Assembly (NCBI GenBank): GCA_009746045.1
Contig: RPFO01000702.1
Location: forward strand, 934,001 to 998,000
From: Mesostigma viride
Lineage: Eukaryota; Streptophyta; Mesostigmatophyceae; Mesostigmatales; Mesostigmataceae
DNA length: 64,000 nt
Reading direction: 5' to 3'
Shown here: positions 45,017-54,012 of the stretch, piece after piece
Position numbering within the stretch: position 1 is the first letter of the stretch
Layout: every line of letters begins with the position of its first letter
Program-made: the position numbers and the translations under genes
Notes under the pieces: model-generated
What the model was told of the DNA's origin: nothing
Seen by the model: the letters and a program-made list of their open reading frames with translations, nothing else
The model's database searches: none

Positions 45017-46573
45017 ATGTCAGATAATAAAAAACTAGATCCCGAGAAGCTTAAACAGCTTCAGCAATTAATGGCTAAAAATGGCATGTTGCCTCCGGGT
45101 GCAATGGGAGCAGGAGCATTAGCGCAATCTGAAAAAAAGCGAAAATTATCTCTAAGAAATGTTTTTGTAGGGATTCTTCAATCTATGCAATCTGGCGTAA
45201 GGTTTATTGATCAATTTACTAATTTTATTATTAATCGCCAGACTGCTAATTCAAATGATGTGATTGAGAGTGCTAAGTCACCTATTATGTTTGGAACTTA
45301 CGTAACAATTATTTTTGTAGTTTTTGGCTTAATATGGTCTGCAATCGCTCCTCTTGATAGTGCTGCTGTTGCTTCTGGAACAGTTATTAGTAATACTCAA
45401 CGTAAAAGCTTAAATCATCAAGAAGGGGGGATAATAAAAGCTATTTATGTGAAGGTAGGAGATCATGTAAAAGAAGGAGATCCGCTGCTAGAGTTTGATT
45501 CAACTAAAATCAAATCTGAATATGAAATTGTATTACATCAATACCGAAGTTTCTTAGGATTTGAAACCAGATTACTTGCAGAGATTAATGACCAAGATAT
45601 TATAGAATATCCTGAATTTTTAACCAAAGATAAAGCAATTCCGGAAGTAGCAAAAATTATTGAAACGCAAAATAATTTATTCAATTCTCAGAAAGATCTT
45701 AAGAGAGCTGAACAAGATTCTTTAAAGCAAAAAATTAAACAATCCCAAAAACAAATTGAAGGCTTAGAAGCAAAAAAAGTTTCCTTGATAAAAACGCTGG
45801 AGTTTATAAAAGACCGGGTAGGAGCAACAAAAAAATTGAGTGATAAAGGTTTCGCCCAGAAGGCAGCTTTACTTGAATTGGAAGCAAAAGAAGCTTCTGC
45901 GCTTAGTGAAATTGCTATGGCTGATAGTGAAATTGCCAGATCAGAACAAGAAATTACAAGAACCGAAATTGAGTTCCTTAATTTAGATAGCAAATTTGTA
46001 GCTCACACTTTGAGTGAATTAAAGGATGTACAGATTAATGTATCAGATAAGAAAGAGAGATTTTATGCTCTTAGTGATATGCTAGAACGTGCTGTGCTAA
46101 AATCCCCAGTAGATGGCGTGGTCAATAATATCAATTACCATACTGTTGGTAGTGTGATTCCAAGTGGACAAACTATTATGGATATTTCTCCAAGTGGCGA
46201 TCATTTAATTATTGAAGCAAAAATAGAACCTAAAAATATTGATTCAATTAGGGTAGGGCTTAAGTCTAAAATACGTTTTAGCGCTTTTAAATCCAGAACT
46301 ACGCCTTTATTTACTGGTACGGTTGTATCCCTTTCTCCTGATATAGTTATTGAGCAGAGGAATCAAATGGATAATCGTTATGCTGGTGGTTATTATTTGG
46401 CACGGATAGAGCTAAATATGGATGAATTTAACGAAGTAGCCCGTACGAGGAAGATAGAATTGCATCCTGGTATGCAAGCGGAAGTGCAAATTGTAACTGG
46501 TACAAGAACTTTATTAAAATACTTACTTGACCCTGTTATTGATGCGATGTTTAAGGGGTTTAAAGAAAAATAG
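45017..46573 (+). CDS. HlyD-family membrane fusion protein
   Basis: The protein has 518 residues. An N-terminal cytosolic extension (1-95) with Gly/Met-rich 'KNGMLPPGAMGAGAL' precedes the single membrane helix (about 94-112). After 'LDSAAVASGTVISNTQRKSL' and 'HQEGGIIKAIYVKVGDHVKE' (lipoyl half) comes a long coiled coil (about 210-345), the second lipoyl half 'RAVLKSPVDGVVNNINYHTV' and beta barrel, and the terminal 'LHPGMQAEVQIVTGTRTLL'. It spans the periplasm and links the ABC exporter to TolC. The extended N-terminal tail is longer than in classic HlyD. Confidence 0.93.
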   Translation: MSDNKKLDPEKLKQLQQLMAKNGMLPPGAMGAGALAQSEKKRKLSLRNVFVGILQSMQSGVRFIDQFTNFIINRQTANSNDVIESAKSPIMFGTYVTIIFVVFGLIWSAIAPLDSAAVASGTVISNTQRKSLNHQEGGIIKAIYVKVGDHVKEGDPLLEFDSTKIKSEYEIVLHQYRSFLGFETRLLAEINDQDIIEYPEFLTKDKAIPEVAKIIETQNNLFNSQKDLKRAEQDSLKQKIKQSQKQIEGLEAKKVSLIKTLEFIKDRVGATKKLSDKGFAQKAALLELEAKEASALSEIAMADSEIARSEQEITRTEIEFLNLDSKFVAHTLSELKDVQINVSDKKERFYALSDMLERAVLKSPVDGVVNNINYHTVGSVIPSGQTIMDISPSGDHLIIEAKIEPKNIDSIRVGLKSKIRFSAFKSRTTPLFTGTVVSLSPDIVIEQRNQMDNRYAGGYYLARIELNMDEFNEVARTRKIELHPGMQAEVQIVTGTRTLLKYLLDPVIDAMFKGFKEK

Positions 46574-46635
46574 GTAATGGTTCTAATTGATACTGGAATA
46601 TATAAAAATAAGAAGTTAACTTATATAAAAATTTA

Positions 46636-46664
46636 TTGACTCTAAGGCTATGACAGTATATAAG
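46636..46664 (+). promoter_or_regulatory. Promoter of tRNA-Ala
   Basis: TTGACT (46636-46641) and TATAAG (46659-46664) are separated by 17 bp, placing the start near 46671, about 35 bp before the tRNA. Confidence 0.65.
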
Positions 46665-46705
46665 TTAGCTGACTTAAGAAGCAACAATATCAAATTCCGA
46701 AATTA

Positions 46706-46712
46706 GGGGATG

Positions 46713-46754
<42 letters not shown>

Positions 46755-46781
46755 GGGGTTCGATTCCCTTCATCTCCACCA
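46706..46781 (+). tRNA. tRNA-Ala (UGC)
   Basis: A 76-base cloverleaf including a genomic CCA. Acceptor GGGGATG pairs with CATCTCC (one G-U), the D-arm holds GCTCAGTTGGTAGAGC, the anticodon stem TCTGC/GCAGA holds the loop TTTGCAA with anticodon TGC at 46739-46741, and the T-arm holds GTTCGATTCC. The discriminator is A. All parts are intact. Confidence 0.96.
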
Positions 46782-46784
46782 TAT

Positions 46785-47171
46785 ATTTTCTATTTTAATT
46801 AGTGCTTGATACCGGAAATAATGGAATAAACCCTCTAACTAGAGGGAAGAGGCTAATAATCAAATTACTAAGTACCAATTAATTGTAATCTAAACGTTTT
46901 TTTCTGCTAGAGCAATCATAAGCAAATTTTGACCAGCTTAATATAAGCTATACAAACAAGTCATGGTATAACAGAATCTATCAAATGCCCAAGTCTCTAC
47001 TTTATTTTGATAGTACCGGACTTAAAGCTTAACATTTTCTAATTTCCTGGGTGAACTTATTAGTATGTTAAAGGAATATTACGCAGTTGTGTAGGGTATA
47101 TAATTTAGCAGCAAAAACTCAGTATAGATAAACGATAGGTTTTGAATTAAGAAGCAGATGCAGAATTAAAA
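46785..47171. other. Gene-free stretch downstream of tRNA-Ala
   Basis: I see no coding frame. A short hairpin CCCTCT-AACT-AGAGGG (46831-46846) lies 50 bp after the tRNA and could mark the end of its transcript, although no T run follows it. Confidence 0.5.
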
Positions 47172-47208
47172 AATCCAGGAAAATAGGTTTTAACTGAATT
47201 CCTGGATT
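47172..47208 (-). terminator. Rho-independent terminator of the Ser-rich protein gene
   Basis: A perfect 10-bp stem (AATCCAGGAA at 47172-47181 and TTCCTGGATT at 47199-47208), read on the minus strand, runs directly into TTTTTT. Located 73 bp after the stop of the gene at 47281. Confidence 0.75.
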
Positions 47209-47280
47209 GATGATAATAGAGGCTAAAAATATATGATTTTATTTTTAACAACTACTTCTATATTTTTTCTCGTGTAGAAT

Positions 47281-48195
47281 CTATGAATCACTCCCTCCTT
47301 GACTCACATCTCCTAAACTAGAAACTTCTTCTGAAATAGCACTACCGGTAGAACTGGAGCTGACAGTTGACACCAATGAAATTAGGTCCATAGGAGATTC
47401 AGAGGAAGAAGATGGACTTGTTTCGGAAGTACTACTATCAGAAGAACTAGAGCTGCTAGTGAATAAGGAAAAAGGGCTTGTTTTAAAGATCATACTCTCC
47501 GAAGAACTAGAGCTGCTTGATGAATAAGACGAAGATAAGCTACTAGAGGAGTCGGATGAATAAGACGAGCTGCTGGATGATTTCTCTGAATCAGAAAATT
47601 GCTGTAAGGTAGATTCATACTCTTTCATAATTCTATCCTTTTCTTGCGGGTAATCCTCAATAAGTTTATATAGTTCCTTTAGAGTGTTGCTGATTTTATC
47701 TCGGGCAGATATGATTTCTCCATTGATCCTTATAACCTCTTTATCGGACTCCATTTTCTCACTAATTTCCTTCAGTTGATTTGTTAAACTCTGATATGTT
47801 AGATTCTTATCTAAAGCATTTTCTTGGGTTAAAAGGTTTGCTTTCAATCCTTCAACAGCTTGTTGAGTATCAGTTTGGAATTTATCATAATCTGAAGATT
47901 GTACTACTTTTCCGCTTGAATATTCTAATCCGTATTTTTCTGAGTCGCTTTTTGCTATGGATACTGCGTTTAACTCGAATTTAAATTGGGATAAAAGGCT
48001 TTGAGTTCGCGTAACTTCAATATATTCTGGTAATTGTTGTATTTCTTTATTTAACTGTTCTTTTTCTGCTTGAAATTTCTTTTTAATTCCTTTTTCTTGA
48101 TTATAAAGCTCGATGTTTTCTTTTGTTAAGCGCGCTACAGTTCTTGCTAAAGTTTGGGCTGATCCTAAAATTCCATCTGATTTCTCTTTTGCCAT
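47281..48195 (-). CDS. Coiled-coil protein with Ser-rich C-terminal tail
   Basis: The protein has 304 residues. Residues about 15-205 are charged and heptad-like, a predicted coiled coil. Residues 205-275 are a near-homopolymeric Ser region with repeats such as 'SSSSSYSSDSSSS' and 'SSSSSSDSSTSETSPSSSSE', and the tail ends 'SLGDVSQGGSDS'. No signal peptide. The DNA of the tail carries imperfect direct repeats (gaagaactagagctgct, about 47449-47522). A strong SD (GGAGG) precedes ATG 48195. It lies downstream of the type I secretion pair but on the other strand. Lacking an N-terminal signal, it could be an exported substrate or a cytosolic scaffold. Function unknown. Confidence 0.6.
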   Translation of the reverse strand: MAKEKSDGILGSAQTLARTVARLTKENIELYNQEKGIKKKFQAEKEQLNKEIQQLPEYIEVTRTQSLLSQFKFELNAVSIAKSDSEKYGLEYSSGKVVQSSDYDKFQTDTQQAVEGLKANLLTQENALDKNLTYQSLTNQLKEISEKMESDKEVIRINGEIISARDKISNTLKELYKLIEDYPQEKDRIMKEYESTLQQFSDSEKSSSSSSYSSDSSSSLSSSYSSSSSSSSESMIFKTSPFSLFTSSSSSSDSSTSETSPSSSSESPMDLISLVSTVSSSSTGSAISEEVSSLGDVSQGGSDS

Positions 48196-48481
48196 TTTCT
48201 GCCTCCATATTTGAAATTTTTATAACTTATCTGCTATAGCGGTAAATCAGGAATCGTGGGAAATTTAAGTTTTGCCACGAATCGAATATATTTATTGCTA
48301 TAGCTTGATTAAACTATAAATTAAAAATTTTTTTAGTCAATAACTATAAGTTTATCTTAAAAGATAGGTTGTATTCAGACCACTGAAGTATAGATTAGAT
48401 TATTAAGAGCTTTATTGCCTAAATTCTGATTTTGGTTATAGTATGTATAAAATCAGTATTTGGTGTTTAACGTAATAGGTT

Positions 48482-49285
48482 ATGAGATATTCTAGATACA
48501 TATTTATTGGGTTAGCTATTAAATGTGCCTTATTATTATCATATTATTTATATACCAGGCATTTTTCACATATTAATGGCAACGATATAATTATTGGTGA
48601 AGAACAGGAAGAGTTCAAAAGGAGGCCTATTGACCCGGGAGGAATTATTATCCCACATTCAAATAGCCTAATTTATGAGAAATTAAAACCTGCTAATGCT
48701 CCTGAAGCGGAGATTAATTTATCTTCTGAGCCAGAAGAACCACTAGAGCTTGGTTTCCGATCCCCTGCACATGATGTTGCTGAATATGACTCAATAGATG
48801 ATATTTTAGCTAAAATTGATTTAGATGGAGAGGATAAACCGGCTGTAAATGTTTCTTCTTCCGAAGTTGATAATACTGTTAATACTGAACTAACTCGTGC
48901 TATGGAAGATGATGGCAACATCGATAACAGTACAGATGAGGATAAAGGGGAAGGTCAAGCCAATATACCTCAATTAAAAATTACAAGGCTCTCAGGAGAG
49001 AATAATAAATTATATAAACTTAATAAAAATTCTGCAGATTCCGGATATAAAATTCAACTATCTTCAGCCTGGTCAGAAAAAGAAGCAAACAATGAGTGGG
49101 AAAGAATACAAATGCGGCACATTAAATATTTAAAAAATGCCCAATTGGTTATAAAAAAAGTAAAAACTAATAATGATAGAATAATTTATTTAGTTATGGC
49201 AGGTAATTATCCTTCTCTAAACCAGGCAAAATTGGTTTGTAAAAAACTTGTTTCAAGTAAACAGAACTGTATAGTGACAAAATAA
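48482..49285 (+). CDS. SPOR-domain membrane protein
   Basis: The protein has 267 residues. One N-terminal membrane helix (about 7-24), an acidic, Pro-rich linker (about 40-165), and a C-terminal SPOR domain of about 75 residues ('GYKIQLSSAWSEKEANNEWE' to 'NYPSLNQAKLVCKKLVSSKQ'). SPOR domains bind glycan strands stripped of peptide stems at the septum, so a division or wall-remodelling role is likely. It is the last gene before the tRNA-His fragment, i.e. the left chromosomal flank of the integrated element. Confidence 0.85.
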   Translation: MRYSRYIFIGLAIKCALLLSYYLYTRHFSHINGNDIIIGEEQEEFKRRPIDPGGIIIPHSNSLIYEKLKPANAPEAEINLSSEPEEPLELGFRSPAHDVAEYDSIDDILAKIDLDGEDKPAVNVSSSEVDNTVNTELTRAMEDDGNIDNSTDEDKGEGQANIPQLKITRLSGENNKLYKLNKNSADSGYKIQLSSAWSEKEANNEWERIQMRHIKYLKNAQLVIKKVKTNNDRIIYLVMAGNYPSLNQAKLVCKKLVSSKQNCIVTK

Positions 49286-49339
49286 TAGTCTTAAAAGTCA
49301 AATAGAGGAAAAGTTGAAAGGGCTTTTGGCAATCTTTAC

Positions 49340-49388
49340 TGGGGCGAATGACGGGGCTCGAACCCGCGACCCTCAGATCCACAATCAG
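49340..49388 (-). other. 3' fragment of tRNA-His, attachment site of the integrated element
   Basis: Read on the minus strand it is the last two-thirds of a tRNA-His: anticodon loop TTGTGGA (anticodon GTG), T-arm GCGGGTTCGAGCCCCGT, acceptor strand CATTCGC, C73 discriminator typical of tRNA-His, and CCA ending at 49340. The 5' half (acceptor GCGAATG, D-arm) is missing. Identity to the tRNA stops in the anticodon stem (a T-T mismatch appears there). An integrase gene starts 170 bp away. The expected full-length tRNA-His at the other end was not found in this window. Confidence 0.85.
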
Positions 49389-49558
49389 AAAGTCTAACAT
49401 TTATCTATTTTTGTTAATTTTACTAAACCTTGACAAAATAAGCTTTCTAAGCTATCTGTATTTTATATATCTTTATTAATTATTACTAAAATGTATCTCT
49501 ATAGTATACCGAGAGTATACCTTAGAAAAATATAGACTAATTCTAATGAGTTTTATTT

Positions 49559-50710
49559 ATGCAAAAAAATATCAATTTTATAAAAAAGACGCTAGATAGC
49601 CTAAAACTGCCTGATAAAAACAAACGCCATTATTTTTATGATACAAAAATAAAGGGTCTTGAATTGATGGTAACAGAGCAAGGCACTAAGTCATTTAAGG
49701 TTTATCGCAAGTTTAATGGTAAACCTGTAAGGGTTACGCTTGGCAAGTATCCTGAAATGACTATTGAAAATGCAAGAAATGAAGCACAACGAGTTATTGC
49801 AGATATGATAAGCGGTAAAAACCCTAATGAAGAAAAGAAGAATATCAGAAGTGAAACTACTTTTGGTGAGATGTTTAAAATCTTTATGGAACGACATAGC
49901 AAGGTTACAAAAAAGAGCTGGATTGCTGATGAACTAGACATACCACGTTTTCTTAGCCACTGGTTCGAGAGAAAACTATCTACTATTACTAAGCAAGAAA
50001 TACAGTTAATACATGAGAAAATAAGAAAAGAAAACGGACTTTATCAAGCCAACAGAATGCTTGCGAGGATTCATATTATTTACAACAAGGCTATTGAGTG
50101 GGGATGGAACAGAACAAATCCCGCCAGCAGTATTAAAAAGTTTAAAGAGAAATCAAGAGATAGGTTTTTACATCCTGACGAATTACCGAGATTTTTTGAG
50201 AGTTTGGAAGAGGAAGAAAATTTAACTATCAAAGATTATGTTTATGTTTCTCTTTTTACTGGAGCTAGAAAATCCAATGTCTTATCGATGAAATGGGAGG
50301 ATATTAATTTTGAACGTTGTGAGTGGTTAATACCTGAAACTAAAAACGGCGAATCATTGCGAGTTCATTTAACAGAAAAAGTAATAGATATCCTTAAAAA
50401 TCGTCTACAATCAAGTCCTAATAGTAAGTGGGTTTTTGAGAGTATAGGCAAGACTGGTCATTTAGTAGAACCAAAATCTGGATGGAAAAGAATATTGCAA
50501 AGAGCTGACCTCAAAGATTTGAGACTTCATGATTTAAGAAGAACGCTTGGTAGCTGGCAAGCCACAACAGGAGCTAATAGTTATATTATAGGTAGATCAT
50601 TGGGGCATAAAAATCCTCAGTCAACCGCTATCTACGCTCGTTTAAGCATCGACCCTATAAAAGATTCCGTTGAAAAAGCAACACAAGCTATGTTAAAACA
50701 CGCCAGATAA
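49559..50710 (+). CDS. Tyrosine recombinase (integrase) of the island
   Basis: The protein has 383 residues, P4/CP4-type: N-terminal DUF4102 arm-type domain ('LPDKNKRHYFYDTKIKGLEL', 'RVTLGKYPEMTIENARNEA'), core-binding domain (about 100-200) and catalytic domain with Arg237 ('FTGARKSNVLSM'), His324/Arg327 ('LRLHDLRRTLGSW'), His350 ('SLGHKNPQST') and Tyr359. All residues of the R-H-R-H-Y set are present, so it should be active. It likely inserted the element into tRNA-His, whose 3' fragment lies just upstream. It is convergent with the restriction-like operon, 12 bp away. Confidence 0.95.
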   Translation: MQKNINFIKKTLDSLKLPDKNKRHYFYDTKIKGLELMVTEQGTKSFKVYRKFNGKPVRVTLGKYPEMTIENARNEAQRVIADMISGKNPNEEKKNIRSETTFGEMFKIFMERHSKVTKKSWIADELDIPRFLSHWFERKLSTITKQEIQLIHEKIRKENGLYQANRMLARIHIIYNKAIEWGWNRTNPASSIKKFKEKSRDRFLHPDELPRFFESLEEEENLTIKDYVYVSLFTGARKSNVLSMKWEDINFERCEWLIPETKNGESLRVHLTEKVIDILKNRLQSSPNSKWVFESIGKTGHLVEPKSGWKRILQRADLKDLRLHDLRRTLGSWQATTGANSYIIGRSLGHKNPQSTAIYARLSIDPIKDSVEKATQAMLKHAR

Positions 50711-50722
50711 ATTGGTATAGTA

Positions 50723-52543
50723 TTAGGTTTTATAGGTTTTATTGAATGCATAGCACCACGTAGTGATTTGTCCACCATCGTTATTCTTATTTAAATAGGT
50801 TATAGTTTTGCTAATACTTTCTTCATTAATAATAGAATATTTTCGCATAAAATTTTGAATTTTAATGCTGGATTTATTGGCAACAAGATTATTAAGTTCT
50901 CTTATAATAGAATTACTAATATTAGAAATCATAGATTTAGGATTTTCATTCTTTTTTTGACTAAACATATTTCGTATCACATCATTTTTAATTATTGTAG
51001 TATTAACATGCTTGTTTTTACCCCCCTTTCCTTTTTCTTCGACATAATTATAGAATTCTATATCCTCAAATCCTAGAAACATCTCGTTGCAATTAGATAC
51101 AATTGCTTTAAAAGGATAGTTTGTTTTTTTGATTTTTTGTTGCGTAACATCAACCTCAAATATTTTACATATTGGATTACCAATAATTTCTATTTCTTTT
51201 AATTGAGCAGGTCTTTCGTTCTTGAAATTCATTACTATATAATAGTTACGTGTATCAGTTGAATTTCTGTGGTTCTCAAGTATATTTTTGTAACCCTTAC
51301 AAAGGCTTGTATTATTTGCATGTTTTATATGAACGAGTAATTTATTTTTACCTGAAACGGTAAACTCTAAGCCTATATTTTTTTCATCATGTTGCAGCTT
51401 TATCATTATATTACTAGCTTGAGAAGTTAGCCAAGTATTACAAACAGTAAAAAACAGCATTTGAGAATAAAAAACCCTAACATGCCTGTAATCAGAACCG
51501 TATTTAGTCCAAAATGTTCTCCACATATTATTGTTTTCTATTGCATCTTTGAAGTGTTTAATTATGCTAGTTACAGCAAATTCTATCGATTCCAGGCTAT
51601 CAGGACAATTTTTAATTTCTTTAGATAATTCAACATTGATAAAATCTTGGCTATTTTCCAGCCATGTGTAAAGTCCTTCATAATCTTGTTTCAAATCATA
51701 ATGTTCAAATTTATACTCTTTTAAAGCCTTTAAGGTTTCAATAAAAAATTCCTTATTAGTTTTTAATTCTTTTAGTAAAACTCCTTTTCTATATGTTTTT
51801 GTAGTGTTGAACCAAATATTGCCTATATCTCTATTTACTACATTTCGTAATTTTGAATTACGTGACGACATTTCTTCAATTAAAGAAGGTAGCTTATCAG
51901 CAACTGGCAAATTTGACAGAATATCTGCTGGAATGAGTTTTATGGGTAAGTTTGAATATGGATTAAGGAGTAATTTATAACTGTTATCCTTCTTAGTTAT
52001 ATAGCCATAATTACCTACCAAATTCAGTTCTTTCATAATTTTTTGTGTATATTGACAAATATCATCATCAATAATATTTTGCACCATATCGCTTATTCTA
52101 TCACCTGCAATACCTTCTTCTAAAAGTGGTAAAAGCAAAAATATTTCAGGGGTGTTATCTGCTAAATCTACAATTTCTTTGGCGCTTTTTAGTATTTTAT
52201 CGTTGAATTCAATGCCAGAACCTTTACCCTCTGTTGATCCTGACCCATAGCCAATACAAGTATATTGATATTCTGGGAAATTTACCATTTGTTTTGCTGC
52301 TCTCCAACATCTATCATCTAAATTTTGAGATGTCTGTAATAGAAGGAGTAAATTAGAAAAGTACTTTGTATAATTCTGGTAAGAATTTTTTATAATTTCA
52401 CTAGAGCTATTTTTTAACAGCATAGGTTCAACAAAAACTTTTGTATCATAATTTAATATAGGATCAAAAACACCTAATTTATTAAGTTTAGATTTATCAA
52501 TAATGAAATACTCTGAAAAATGTTTAGGTTTGATATCCATCAT
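50723..52543 (-). CDS. Restriction-associated protein, possible PD-(D/E)XK-like nuclease
   Basis: The protein has 606 residues, last gene of the hsdM-dinD-hsdS operon (22 bp after hsdS). Residues 138-170 hold a conserved-looking block 'EEGIAGDRISDMVQNI' and 'ICQYTQKIM' that I associate with uncharacterised defence-island proteins ('G.D.ISD...N'). Residues 390-425 resemble a PD-(D/E)XK core: Glu393 in 'NIGLEFTVSGKN', then 'LLVHIKHANNTSLCKGYKN', where His405-x-Lys407 sits at the usual Glu-x-Lys position. A His there may alter or kill catalysis. No signal peptide, no helicase motif. The likely role is restriction or an accessory to it. Certain identity cannot be given. Confidence 0.5.
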   Translation of the reverse strand: MMDIKPKHFSEYFIIDKSKLNKLGVFDPILNYDTKVFVEPMLLKNSSSEIIKNSYQNYTKYFSNLLLLLQTSQNLDDRCWRAAKQMVNFPEYQYTCIGYGSGSTEGKGSGIEFNDKILKSAKEIVDLADNTPEIFLLLPLLEEGIAGDRISDMVQNIIDDDICQYTQKIMKELNLVGNYGYITKKDNSYKLLLNPYSNLPIKLIPADILSNLPVADKLPSLIEEMSSRNSKLRNVVNRDIGNIWFNTTKTYRKGVLLKELKTNKEFFIETLKALKEYKFEHYDLKQDYEGLYTWLENSQDFINVELSKEIKNCPDSLESIEFAVTSIIKHFKDAIENNNMWRTFWTKYGSDYRHVRVFYSQMLFFTVCNTWLTSQASNIMIKLQHDEKNIGLEFTVSGKNKLLVHIKHANNTSLCKGYKNILENHRNSTDTRNYYIVMNFKNERPAQLKEIEIIGNPICKIFEVDVTQQKIKKTNYPFKAIVSNCNEMFLGFEDIEFYNYVEEKGKGGKNKHVNTTIIKNDVIRNMFSQKKNENPKSMISNISNSIIRELNNLVANKSSIKIQNFMRKYSIINEESISKTITYLNKNNDGGQITTWCYAFNKTYKT

Positions 52544-52565
52544 TATATTTTTAGAGTTTAATTGA

Positions 52566-54005
52566 TTATGTTGTTAAGCTTGCGGTAATCAATTTATCGA
52601 TTTCATCCCTTTGCCGGATAATTTGTTGTTTTAGTTCCTCTTGTCTATCCAGCTCTGATTTTATTTCATCCACTATTTTTTGTTGGTAGTTGAGTGGGAT
52701 GTCTATAATCGGAAATTCTTGAATTTGGCTAGGAAAGATATTTGTATTGTTACCCAACCCTTTTTTGTTGATTTCAATGAGATATTGAAAATAAGTTGTT
52801 CGAAAATAATAATATGCAAATAATGGATTATAATTCTTTAATCTAATTCGCATGATAAAATCAGCGAATATGCCTTGAACATTTTCATCTTCAACTAGCG
52901 CGACTTTTCCTATTGTTCCCTCTCCGGAACGAGCAATTAAAACATCGCCTTTAGTAACAGTTTTATTTAAATTTTGATTTGAATAATTGGTTGAAACAAG
53001 CTTTGAATCTTCAGCTTCAAATACCCAATTCTTAATATTTGCCATTGAGATATAATAAAAATCCCCATTTTCGTCATACTCTGTTGGAGAAATACCTTTT
53101 CCGAGAACTATTGGTTCTGAAATATAATTTTTAATTTTTTTCTGACCGATACGTTTTAGGTTGCCAATTACGAATTGACCTGCTTCTTTATGAAATTTTA
53201 CACTATTCCTTATATCAATATTATTTCCAAAACTTGCCAGATCTAAGTAATAGTTTCCTATTTTCTTTACTTCTTCAAATTTTTCCAAATCAAAGCCAAA
53301 TTCTCTTGCAAAAACTTTGTTAATAACCTCCTGAGGTTGTTTAATGCTAGCTTTAAACTCTTTGATCCTTTTTTCAATGGGTTCTATCTTTGAAATAATG
53401 TTATCTTGATCACTTTCGAGTGAATCAATTAGGTGCTTATTAAACTTAAGATAAGTAAAGTCATTTTCGTTGATGGTTGGATAGCTTTTTCCTTGCCTAG
53501 AGATTGCCATTAAATTATCATAAAATACTCTTCTAATAGCATAATAAAGCACTTTATTTAATTTCTTAGGTTTAATGTTTATAAAAGCAGTTGTATAAAA
53601 ATAGTTACTATGTTCTTCATCTACAAATATATACTTTTTTAGATTCGGTCTCACTTTCGCTATTAGTATGTTATTTTTCTCTGCTTTTTGTATATCACCT
53701 TTTTCAATTTTACAGAAATAATTCTCTGATAACTCATCCCTATGTTCAAAATTTAATTTTATAGGATCAACATCCCCTTGTTTTGTAGCATGACCAATTT
53801 CTGAATAATAAAAATCTTTATCTTCTAAGCTTTCTAATAACGCTAATCTCGCTATTTTTGAAAATGATTGGATTTCAAAAAGGTCTTTAAAGCTATATGT
53901 TTCTTTTGTATCTATTTTATTAAAGCTTACGAAATCAACGTCAAACCTTAGCGATACTTCCTTTCCAATTTCCCCGAAATCTACCTCGAAAACTTTCATT
54001 GCCAT
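52566..54005 (-). CDS. hsdS: Type I restriction-like specificity subunit HsdS
   Basis: DNA-recognition subunit of 479 residues with two halves. Each half has a target-recognition domain followed by a coil: first coil about 205-245 ('DNIISKIEPIEKRIKEFKAS'), second coil at the C terminus ('PLNYQQKIVDEIKSELDRQE'), preceded by typical 'ISEPIVLGKGISPTEYDENG' and 'GDVLIARSGEGTIGKVALVE' in the second TRD. The first half carries 'KKYIFVDEEHSNYFYTTAFI'. Two TRDs imply a bipartite target, which cannot be predicted. Gap to dinD is 7 bp. Confidence 0.85.
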   Translation of the reverse strand: MAMKVFEVDFGEIGKEVSLRFDVDFVSFNKIDTKETYSFKDLFEIQSFSKIARLALLESLEDKDFYYSEIGHATKQGDVDPIKLNFEHRDELSENYFCKIEKGDIQKAEKNNILIAKVRPNLKKYIFVDEEHSNYFYTTAFINIKPKKLNKVLYYAIRRVFYDNLMAISRQGKSYPTINENDFTYLKFNKHLIDSLESDQDNIISKIEPIEKRIKEFKASIKQPQEVINKVFAREFGFDLEKFEEVKKIGNYYLDLASFGNNIDIRNSVKFHKEAGQFVIGNLKRIGQKKIKNYISEPIVLGKGISPTEYDENGDFYYISMANIKNWVFEAEDSKLVSTNYSNQNLNKTVTKGDVLIARSGEGTIGKVALVEDENVQGIFADFIMRIRLKNYNPLFAYYYFRTTYFQYLIEINKKGLGNNTNIFPSQIQEFPIIDIPLNYQQKIVDEIKSELDRQEELKQQIIRQRDEIDKLITASLTT

Positions 54006-54012
54006 AATAGTG

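Noticed and set aside
46831-46846. Rho-independent terminator of tRNA-Ala
   Set aside because: The stem is only 6 bp and is not followed by a T run; noted only as a hairpin.
47440-47580. CRISPR-like repeat array
   Set aside because: The repeats are imperfect, in frame, and encode the Ser-rich tail; there are no spacers.
49194-49400. Minus-strand open frame over the tRNA-His fragment
   Set aside because: It crosses the SPOR gene end and the tRNA fragment, has no SD and no recognisable protein. It is a by-product of the tRNA sequence.
49340-49420. Intact tRNA-His
   Set aside because: The 5' acceptor strand and D-arm are absent and the anticodon stem has a mismatch; only the 3' part exists.
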